Shown in pieces: positions 45,913 through 52,558 of a DNA stretch of 52,558 bases. How positions within the stretch are numbered: the first letter of the stretch is position 1; each line of letters opens with the position of its first letter. The DNA lies in contig BQIW01000025.1 in NCBI GenBank assembly GCA_021604105.1, positions 1 to 52,558 of the forward strand, written 5' to 3'. The position numbers and the translations under genes are program-made. The notes under the pieces are model-generated. The model was not told the DNA's origin, searched no databases, and was given only the letters and a program-made list of their open reading frames with translations. Origin of the DNA: Nitrospirales bacterium (GTDB taxonomy: Bacteria; Nitrospirota; Nitrospiria; Nitrospirales; UBA8639).

Positions 45913-46752
45913 TCAACCTTTCAACACTTTCGATAGGGGTAAGACTTGTTCTCCAGACGCTTTCTCCAAGCGTTCCTCCAGCCGCTTGAGGGCTATTTGT
46001 GTTTCTCGTAAATCTTTGAGTATCTCTTTTTGTGTGACCGGAGCTTGAAGCTCGGCCAGACGTTCAGCTTTGGCTTCATCGAGGTTATTGATCACCACGG
46101 CAATAAACAGATTAATTACGACAAATGTCCCTAGAACCACAAAACTGACAAAAAAGATCCAGGATAATGGATGAAAATCCATGGCGGTATACATCACATC
46201 AGTCCAATCTTCCAGGGTCACGACGCGAAATAGGGTCAACAGCGAGATCCCTAATGATCGCCAATGCGTCGGGTCGTGCTCATGAAACAACTGATAGCCC
46301 ATGATGGCATAGACATAAAAGATCACGCCCATGAGGGTCATGACATGAATCATGCTCGGAATAGATCTGACTAAGGTTGAAACGATGAGACGGAGTTCGG
46401 GAATGGTCGAAATGAGACGAACCACCCGCAACAATCGTGCTAACCGGGCAATCATGGCAAATTCACCCGTCGCTGGAATCAACGAAAACACGATGACGGA
46501 AAAATCAAAAATATTCCAGCCATCTCGAAAATACCGATCAATCTGAGGTGCCACAGCCACCATTTTGACAAGGGCTTCCAGAATAAAAATTCCAAGAATG
46601 ACATGATTCCCCCAATGCATCAGGGCACCATAATGTTCCACCAATTCCGGTGAGGTTTCCAGGCCCAGAATGACCCCGTTAATGAGAATAAAGGCAATGA
46701 TCCCGTACTCAAACCATGGGGCATGGACAATCTGATTCGCTCGATCTTTCAT
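45913..46752 (-). CDS. Voltage-gated cation channel of the bacterial NaV type
   Basis: The 279-aa protein has six membrane segments in the BacNaV layout. S4 carries regularly spaced arginines (RLARLLRVVRLI, about residues 103-114), the pore helix and filter read LFRVVTLEDWTD (about 174-185), S6 is FVVLGTFVVINLFIAVVINN, and a C-terminal coiled coil follows (LKDLRETQIALKRLEERLEK). Known channels such as NaChBac have TLESW; here the Ser is Asp. I chose the ATG at 46752; a TTG three codons earlier is possible. Such channels form homotetramers. Confidence 0.93.
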   Translation of the reverse strand: MKDRANQIVHAPWFEYGIIAFILINGVILGLETSPELVEHYGALMHWGNHVILGIFILEALVKMVAVAPQIDRYFRDGWNIFDFSVIVFSLIPATGEFAMIARLARLLRVVRLISTIPELRLIVSTLVRSIPSMIHVMTLMGVIFYVYAIMGYQLFHEHDPTHWRSLGISLLTLFRVVTLEDWTDVMYTAMDFHPLSWIFFVSFVVLGTFVVINLFIAVVINNLDEAKAERLAELQAPVTQKEILKDLRETQIALKRLEERLEKASGEQVLPLSKVLKG

Positions 46753-46887
46753 CGTGGTCAACTCACAGGCTCATCGCGCATTCATACCCTGAAATCAGGA
46801 AGAAAATGCGCGCCGATTCATTCGTGTTGGGAAATGGGAGGTATGAACTCAGTAAAGGAAAGCCTTCGTGCAACTCCTCGGGGAGCT

Positions 46888-47316
46888 TCAACTCCCCGAT
46901 GTTTGCAAATAACCCCGCAGTAAATCTCTTCGCGCAACGATCCCGATTAATCTCCCCTTCGAGTCCACGACCGGCACCCGAATCAAATGATTATTTTGCA
47001 GGACATCGATAAGCGTCAGCACATTGGTATCTTGCGTGACCGATATCGGATTGGCAGTCATAACGTCACCTGCCGTCACATCTTCCAAATTTTTTCCTTT
47101 GCGCAACGCCTTAAGTAAATCAAACTCGGAAACGATTCCCACCAATTTCGAGGTTTCGTCGATGATGGGAACCGAACCAAATCCTTCCATCATATATGAG
47201 GCCAATAACTTGGCTTCAGAATCCTTCATGCCGGATTGCACTTCCTTCTCCATAACACTGCCCACGGTTAAATGCCCAAATTTACTGGCCCGCAAAGCTG
47301 CGACATCATCACTCAT
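46888..47316 (-). CDS. Tandem CBS-domain protein
   Basis: The 142-aa protein consists of two CBS motifs: GFGSVPIIDETSKLVGIVSEFD followed by LLKALRKGKNLEDVTAGDVMTANPISVTQDTN, and IRVPVVDSKGRLIGIVARRDLL. It has no other domain. Stand-alone CBS pairs bind AMP, ATP or SAM and regulate partner enzymes or channels. A frameshifted relative is at 14632-15065. It lies upstream of the ion channel on the same strand. Confidence 0.92.
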   Translation of the reverse strand: MSDDVAALRASKFGHLTVGSVMEKEVQSGMKDSEAKLLASYMMEGFGSVPIIDETSKLVGIVSEFDLLKALRKGKNLEDVTAGDVMTANPISVTQDTNVLTLIDVLQNNHLIRVPVVDSKGRLIGIVARRDLLRGYLQTSGS

Positions 47317-47448
47317 ATGGTTTTTTCCTTTTTTGAGTAGAAGTTCATACCCACGTCGTGGCTCTTTGAATAATTGCAGTGCCCCGATTCACAATTCAAT
47401 AGAAAGGTGCATTCATCTTCACATTTCCCCGATATTGTACCTGATGAG

Positions 47449-48366
47449 TTACCAAGGGAAAAGATGGTATTTCCCACATGCCACTTCCAACACTCCTTCA
47501 GGGTTCCAGTTCTTCAACTTAAGATCGGTAGCCAGATCCGCATCCCATGCCTCCTGCGGAACCAAGCCCACAATTTCACTTTCCTGAATTTCCACACCCA
47601 ACCCATGTGACACACGTTCCACAGCATGAAATGCCGCTCGCAGGGACGTTTGCCGGAAATCCGTCAGATTCATGGACACCTGCACAAGATCTTTTGTTAA
47701 CAAGAAAACTCCCATAGCCTTAAGCGCAGGCAAGCCTCCTCCCGAAGACCGGATCGTAGAGGCAATACGACGAGCCACGTGAATATCCTGGCTGTTGAGG
47801 ACCACATTAAAGGCAATCAAGAAGAAACGGGCCCCGATTGCGACCGCTCCTGCCGTAGGATGCAATACGTTTGGGCCAAAATCCGGTTTCCAATCTTTCT
47901 CTTGATCCATCCGTTCCTGTAACCCAGAAAGCCCTCCCCGCCGTAAAACGTCCAGCCTAGCCCGCAAAGGCACGATAGCAGACCGTTCATAGAGAAAGAC
48001 GGGAATACCCAATTCTTGCCCGACCCGCCTGCCCAAATCGTTGGCATAGCCAGCACACTCCTCCATCGTCACGCCTCGTAAGGGAATCCATGGCACCACA
48101 TCAACCGCCCCGATGCGTGGATGCTGACCATGATGTCTGCGGAGGTCGATATTATGCTGTGCTTCTTGAATAAACTGAAAAAGTGCCGCGGCCATGGCCT
48201 CCGGCTCCCCTGCAAGGGTAAAAACTGACCGATGATGATCAGAATCCATATGAAGATCAAGTAAGGCCACATTGGGTACCGACTGAATACGCTCAGTCAA
48301 TAAAGCAAGTACGGCCTTGTCCAGGCCCTCACTTACATTCGGCACACATTCCACCAATCGATCCAT
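47449..48366 (-). CDS. ftcD: Glutamate formimidoyltransferase
   Basis: The 305-aa protein matches the formiminotransferase domain: VECVPNVSEGLDKAVL at the N-terminus, DLHMDSDHHRSVFTLAG, HPRIGAVDVVPWIPL, and NVVLNSQDIHVARRIASTIR with GGLPALKAMGVFL. This enzyme transfers a formimino group from formiminoglutamate to tetrahydrofolate in histidine catabolism. It is single-domain, without the cyclodeaminase part of the animal enzyme. No other hut genes are nearby, so the role may be one-carbon supply. AAGGAA lies about 7 bases before the ATG. Confidence 0.92.
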   Translation of the reverse strand: MDRLVECVPNVSEGLDKAVLALLTERIQSVPNVALLDLHMDSDHHRSVFTLAGEPEAMAAALFQFIQEAQHNIDLRRHHGQHPRIGAVDVVPWIPLRGVTMEECAGYANDLGRRVGQELGIPVFLYERSAIVPLRARLDVLRRGGLSGLQERMDQEKDWKPDFGPNVLHPTAGAVAIGARFFLIAFNVVLNSQDIHVARRIASTIRSSGGGLPALKAMGVFLLTKDLVQVSMNLTDFRQTSLRAAFHAVERVSHGLGVEIQESEIVGLVPQEAWDADLATDLKLKNWNPEGVLEVACGKYHLFPW

Positions 48367-48630
48367 GTCCGCTTCCTTGGATTTTCCCTACACGGCAAAG
48401 AACCTGCGGTTCATGCCTCATGGGGGCACAAGCCGGAACAGGCTTTTGTTGACACTGAAAAAAATACCATATTATAGTCGATTAAGCGGTAAGCCTCATC
48501 CTTGGATAATACATCCAGGCAAAATCAACCCTTACAAAGGCCAAGAGCTGCTATACTCCGTAACAATCCGCCTATTGCGAAGACTCTTTAAGAGGCCACC
48601 CATCATTTTTCTGAGAAAGAAGGTGACATC

Positions 48631-49161
48631 ATGAACGCCACCCACGTTGAACCAGCAACCGCCTTAGCCGAACTCAAAGAAACCAAACCTGATAAAGTGA
48701 CACTTGTTGTCCTGAGTGGAGATATGGACCGCGTCATGGCGGCACTAATTATCGCCACGGGCGCTGCAGCCATGGGCATGCAGGTGACGATGTTTTTTAC
48801 CTTTTGGGGATTGAATGCCATCCGGAAGGAAAATGTGAGTAGCTCCCCTAAGGATTGGCTTCGTCGAGCCTTTGGATGGCTGAACAAAGGGGGAGCCAGC
48901 CGTCTACCCCTCTCACGGTTTCATTTCGGAGGTCTCGGAACTACCATGATGAAAAAGGTGATGAAAGATAATCGTATGCCCGGCATACCCGAACTCATGG
49001 AAACCGCCAAAGACCTGGATGTGAAGATGATTGCCTGTACAACAACACTGGGACTGATGGGCATCTCCAAAGACACGTTGATCGACGGAATCGATCAACT
49101 TGCCGGAGTCAGCACGTATCTCGCGGAAGCCCGGCACGGATCCGTAAACTTATTTATCTAA
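48631..49161 (+). CDS. DsrE/DsrF-like sulfur-relay protein
   Basis: The 176-aa protein belongs to the DsrE/DrsH-like family. It has KVTLVVLSGDMDRVMAALII and AAAMGMQVTMFFTFWGLNAI in the N-terminal fold, and a Cys in MIACTTTLGLMGI, the usual place of the persulfide-carrying Cys. These proteins pass sulfur in thiol relays with TusA. The next gene, 23 bases downstream, encodes TusA. Confidence 0.9.
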   Translation: MNATHVEPATALAELKETKPDKVTLVVLSGDMDRVMAALIIATGAAAMGMQVTMFFTFWGLNAIRKENVSSSPKDWLRRAFGWLNKGGASRLPLSRFHFGGLGTTMMKKVMKDNRMPGIPELMETAKDLDVKMIACTTTLGLMGISKDTLIDGIDQLAGVSTYLAEARHGSVNLFI

Positions 49162-49184
49162 CGACCAACACAAAAGGATTTATC

Positions 49185-49427
49185 ATGATACCAGCCGACG
49201 TTAAACTCGATACATTGGGATATTTTTGTCCGATGCCCATCATTCTGACTTCAAAAAAAATCAAAGAACTCGCCTCAGGGCAAGTGCTCGAAGTGATTTC
49301 GGATGACGAGGGCATTAAAAAAGATATGCCGGCCTGGTGCGAAACAACCGGACACGCCATGGTTGGTATGGAAGAAGAAGGTGCCGCGGACAAAAAAGTG
49401 TACAAAGCCTACGTCAAAAAGGCTTGA
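49185..49427 (+). CDS. tusA: TusA-family sulfur carrier
   Basis: The 80-aa protein has the TusA signature in LDTLGYFCPMPIILTSKKI, where the Cys carries the sulfane sulfur, and VLEVISDDEGIKKDMPAWCE. It is of normal length. AAAGGA lies 6 bases before the start. With the upstream DsrE-like gene it forms a sulfur-transfer pair, possibly for thiolation of cofactors or tRNA, or for thiosulfate handling. Confidence 0.93.
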   Translation: MIPADVKLDTLGYFCPMPIILTSKKIKELASGQVLEVISDDEGIKKDMPAWCETTGHAMVGMEEEGAADKKVYKAYVKKA

Positions 49428-49808
49428 GATTCTCCCCTTGGAATTTCTCTTTCCCCGAGTCTCATTACTATTGAATCACCGTGGAATGGGAAGCCGGAGT
49501 AGAATCCGTCAAGCACTAATTTTTCCAACAACTACCCTATCCCAACGGTCCTACGTAAAGAGTGCTCCCCGCCTTCCTTTGTCCCCCCATTCCCTGGGGG
49601 CGAGAAAATATGGATGATTCCACAATGACACACGTCCGTTAAATGATATCGTGTTCAGAATATTGAACGTCGAGTCGTCACTATAGAAATTTTCCTCCTT
49701 GACATACTAACCACCTCGTCTCTTTTCAGAGGCACAGTTTCTTCAGCATGGGTAACCCCGTCTTTAATGTAGGCCAAGTGTTGGAAGAATAACCAACAAT
49801 TGGCCCCT
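49428..49808. other. Spacer without a gene
   Basis: No coding region, repeat or terminator of note is seen between tusA and the decayed dehydrogenase. Confidence 0.4.
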
Positions 49809-50280
49809 TCAACTAACCTTACATACGACCCTGAACCTTGCTTCACCACTCATCATACCCTCATACGCTTCAGCCGGGTGTTCAAGAGGAAAGTCTTCTA
49901 TCATTGGCTTTATACCAGTCATCATCATAATTAATCCTCGGAACCACCCCACGTTGGCAAAGGACAAAATCGCCTCGGTGGCATGGCTCACAACGGCCAC
50001 ATGTCCTCCGTGCCACCCCACGCCAACCCGTTGGCCCTGAGTCCATCCCTTCACACCCGGACCCATCTGCTCGATGATACCGGCAATTTCATGTCCGGGA
50101 ATACGTAGACACTCAAGACCGGGCCATAGACTTTCCTTCGAGAACACATCGCTGTGACAGATACCGCAGGGTTAGACCTAAACCAGAACCTGCCCTGAGC
50201 CAGAATTAGGCACCTTCCACCCGACGAATTGCAAAGAAGCCATTGCCTGCCGAACTTCCACGGCTTTCAGCCTTTTCATG
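49809..50280 (-). pseudogene. Decayed zinc-dependent alcohol dehydrogenase
   Basis: Read on the minus strand, the N-terminus is MKRLKAVEVRQAMASLQFVG and ends in GSGQVLV followed by TAG and TAA where the family has K and E. The frame then continues CGICHSDVFSKESLWPG, IPGHEIAGIIEQMGPG and QRVGVGWHGGH. After that it jumps to VSHATEAILSFANVG and the C-terminal DFPLEHPAEAYEGMMSGEAR, so about two thirds of the middle, including the coenzyme-binding domain, is deleted. Two stops plus the deletion make it a clear pseudogene. Confidence 0.85.
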
Positions 50281-50647
50281 TGAATACTCCTTATTTATTC
50301 ACTATAAAATTTCTCTCGGCTTGGACCCGCTCGAACCACAAGCCTCAGGCCGGTACCGAAAAATATCACTCGATCTATCGTGACAGATCAGAAAACTCTA
50401 AGAAAGGTGGATATAGGCGGTATCGGACTTTTGGTTTTCACTTTCAACGTTGCTGCCGACACAGCCATAGGACTTCCGGCATAACTTCCCGTAAACCATC
50501 CCGATGGTGAGCTAACTTTATCTACACGCGCCAGCTAAAACCAAGGGTTCTACAGAGGTTGGTCTTACACTCCTCACTGATATTATAAAAAGAGGTGGGG
50601 GTGTCGGAGAAGCATCAAAGAAAAGAGGATAATAGAAGGAGAAATCT
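50281..50647. other. Spacer without a gene
   Basis: Short frames on both strands lack family resemblance. The region holds the likely promoter of the DsrE gene, with AAGGAG just before its ATG. I see no clear operator. Confidence 0.35.
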
Positions 50648-51007
50648 ATGGCACGCTTTGTCATTGCCGGAAGTAAAGGGACGGACGATCCAACAATGGC
50701 CACCCTTCCGTTTATCGCCTCACAAGAGGCTCATAAACAAGGGCATGAGGTCGTGTTGTGGCTTCAGGCCGAGGCCGTCGTCTTAGCAAAAAAGGGTATG
50801 GTAGATGGTCTACAGGGAGTCGGGCTGCCGGCATTGAAGGTGTTAGCCAATACCATTCTGTCTCAGGGTATTCCTCTGTAGGTCTGTTCAGCCTGTGCGA
50901 TCGCCCGACAAATTAATGAATCTGATCTCGAGGTGGGTGCGGTCATGAAGGGCATGGAGGATTATGTCAAAGCTGGGGCCGAAAGAGATCGCAATCTTTC
51001 GTTTTAA
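50648..51007 (+). pseudogene. DsrE-family protein with an in-frame TAG
   Basis: Over 119 codons the frame matches a complete small DsrE protein: FIASQEAHKQGHEVVLWLQA, AKKGMVDGLQGVGLPALKVL, then the Cys motif VCSACAIARQ. A TAG at 50879-50881 interrupts it just before VCSACA, where relatives often have Tyr (as in PIYVC), so one base change from TAT or TAC would explain it. Both halves stay in frame, so decay is recent, or the stop is read through. AAGGAG lies 6 bases before the ATG. Confidence 0.75.
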
Positions 51008-51051
51008 ATTCCTTCCCGGAAGGATCCAGAATGCTGTAGGTGATGTGGGGA

Positions 51052-52455
51052 TCACTCTGGCCGAACCATCTGTTCCGGACGGATCAAGGTATTGAATTCT
51101 TCTTCAGTCACAAAACCGCTGGCGATAGCTTCTTCGCGCAGAGTGCGTCCATTTTTTAAGGCCCCTTGAGCAATTTTGGCAGCCTTATCGTAACCAATGT
51201 GAGGAACCAATGCCGTGACCAGCATCAGGGATTGTTCCATCAGCTCGGAAATACGGCCGATATTGGGCTCAATGCCCACAATGCATTTATCGGTCAAACT
51301 CATGACGGCATCCCCGATGAGACGGATGGATTGAAGTACGTTGTACGCAATGACGGGTTTGAACACATTGAGTTCAAGATGCCCCTGTGCGCCGGAAATC
51401 GTGATGGTCGTGTGATTCCCGATAACCTGCGCACAGACCATGGTCATGGCTTCGCATTGAGTGGGATTCACCTTTCCCGGCATGATGGAAGAACCCGGCT
51501 CATTTTCCGGCAGTGAGAGTTCTCCAAGACCGGACCGCGGACCGGAACTTAACAAGCGAATATCATTGGCAATTTTATTCAGACTGACGGCGAGAACATT
51601 GAGCGCGCCGGAGATTTCCACCATGGCATCATGCGTAGCCAACGCTTCGAATTTATTGGAAGCCGAAAGAAAGGGCAGCTGCGTATACCTTGCGACTTCT
51701 TCAGCAAACTTCTCACCAAACCGGGGCTTTGCATTCAATCCCGTACCGACAGCCGTACCGCCTTGCGCAAGGGGATACAGACGTTTTAGACCATCCTGAA
51801 TCCGGTCAATCCCCAATTGCACCTGGGCCGCATATCCTGAGAATTCCTGACCCAATGTGAGAGGAGTGGCGTCCTGCAAATGGGTTCGTCCGATTTTGAT
51901 AATATCTTCCCAGGCTTGCGACTTATCCAACAAAACTCGGTGCAGATGTGCTAGGGATGGAATCAGAACATGGTGCAGTTGTTCAACTGTCGCAATATGC
52001 ATCGCCGTGGGGAAGACATCATTGGAAGACTGGCTGCAATTGCAATGATCATTCGGATGAACGGGCGTTTTTGATCCGAGCGTCCCGCCCAGGCGCTCAA
52101 TGGCCAGATTGGCGATCACCTCATTGGCGTTCATATTGGACTGTGTGCCGGAACCGGTTTGCCAAATCACAAGGGGAAAGTGATCGTCCAACTTGCCGTC
52201 GATCACATCCTGTGCCGCATCAGCAATAGCCTTGCCGGTAGTTTCATCAATGGTGTTCAGAGTGACATTCGTTAGCGCCGCGCAACGCTTGACGATACCC
52301 AACGCCCGGATCAGAGGGCGAGGCAAACGCTCCCGGCCTATTTGAAAATTTTCCAAGGAACGTTGGGTCTGTGCACCCCAATATTTGTCAGCCGACACGG
52401 GAATCGAACCAAAGGAGTCGGTTTCGATACGAATATCCTTCGTCTTATTTTTCAT
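51052..52455 (-). CDS. fumC: Fumarate hydratase, class II
   Basis: The 467-aa protein is of normal FumC length and has the superfamily signature [15 protein letters not shown], the active-site strings [27 protein letters not shown] and [16 protein letters not shown]. It catalyses the reversible hydration of fumarate to malate in the TCA cycle; Nitrospira uses the reductive cycle for CO2 fixation, where this step runs in reverse. It is oxygen-stable and iron-free, unlike class I. AGGGGAG precedes the ATG closely. It converges on the broken DsrE gene. Confidence 0.97.
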   Translation of the reverse strand: MKNKTKDIRIETDSFGSIPVSADKYWGAQTQRSLENFQIGRERLPRPLIRALGIVKRCAALTNVTLNTIDETTGKAIADAAQDVIDGKLDDHFPLVIWQTGSGTQSNMNANEVIANLAIERLGGTLGSKTPVHPNDHCNCSQSSNDVFPTAMHIATVEQLHHVLIPSLAHLHRVLLDKSQAWEDIIKIGRTHLQDATPLTLGQEFSGYAAQVQLGIDRIQDGLKRLYPLAQGGTAVGTGLNAKPRFGEKFAEEVARYTQLPFLSASNKFEALATHDAMVEISGALNVLAVSLNKIANDIRLLSSGPRSGLGELSLPENEPGSSIMPGKVNPTQCEAMTMVCAQVIGNHTTITISGAQGHLELNVFKPVIAYNVLQSIRLIGDAVMSLTDKCIVGIEPNIGRISELMEQSLMLVTALVPHIGYDKAAKIAQGALKNGRTLREEAIASGFVTEEEFNTLIRPEQMVRPE

Positions 52456-52558
52456 GGCTCCCCTAATGAGTATCGTTTAGCCATTGATTGTGTGTGGAAT
52501 GCCCGATGGCCGACTGACTCCTTTGAGGCTGGACTCTCCGGAACCCTTGTCACTCCGG

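Noticed and set aside
1-52558. CRISPR arrays, rRNA and tRNA genes
   Set aside because: No regularly spaced direct repeats and no recognisable rRNA or cloverleaf sequences were noticed by eye; a tRNA scan was not possible.

Overview
The window is a stretch of chromosome from a nitrite-oxidising Nitrospira-type bacterium (phylum Nitrospirota). The diagnosis rests on an almost complete periplasmic-type nitrite oxidoreductase alpha subunit (NxrA), the first 17 codons of NxrB at the left edge, and a cytochrome bd-like membrane protein upstream in the same direction. Base composition looks close to 50 % GC by eye. That is lower than I remember for sewage and freshwater Nitrospira and closer to the marine N. 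marina type, but this is an inference and not a measurement.

Layout. (1) 1-7.6 kb, all on the minus strand: cytochrome bd-like protein, a 62-aa single-pass membrane protein, nxrA, a single-domain response regulator, then nxrB running off the edge. A diverged transaldolase-like protein lies upstream. (2) 7.9-16 kb: the decayed tail of a sigma54 regulator, a hemerythrin-like protein, Fe/Mn superoxide dismutase, an FAD/NAD(P) oxidoreductase, a DUF488 protein, a 430-aa transaldolase-family protein, an S24-type repressor, a frameshifted CBS-pair protein and a secreted protein. (3) 16-25.4 kb: a regulatory block with two paralogous GAF-AAA+-Fis sigma54 activators flanking a second copy of the FAD/NAD(P) oxidoreductase, two paralogous exported coiled-coil proteins with matching upstream elements, and a third, PAS-containing sigma54 activator. 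(4) 26-33 kb: a response regulator, a zinc-ribbon protein, an osmoprotectant-type ABC transporter (ATPase plus a fused binding protein-permease), egtD and an EgtE-like PLP enzyme, then an IS3-family remnant. (5) 34-40.5 kb: an opgG-small gene-opgH operon for periplasmic glucans, a GT2 glycosyltransferase and a diverged receiver protein. (6) 41-46.8 kb: small ORFs, an exported metzincin protease coupled to an exported partner, and a bacterial voltage-gated cation channel. (7) 46.9-52.5 kb: CBS pair, glutamate formimidoyltransferase, DsrE-like and TusA sulfur-relay proteins, a decayed alcohol dehydrogenase, a DsrE gene with an in-frame stop, and fumC.

Common themes are energy metabolism (nitrite oxidation, bd-like protein, fumarase), redox and stress protection (SOD, hemerythrin, ergothioneine genes) and sigma54 control. 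Gene decay is common: at least five broken genes are visible. The most unusual items are the receiver gene placed between nxrA and nxrB, a dispersed structured repeat present twice with compensatory changes in its stems, the duplicated exported coiled-coil genes sharing an upstream operator array, and the fused transporter next to ergothioneine synthesis genes. No tRNA, rRNA or CRISPR array was recognised.
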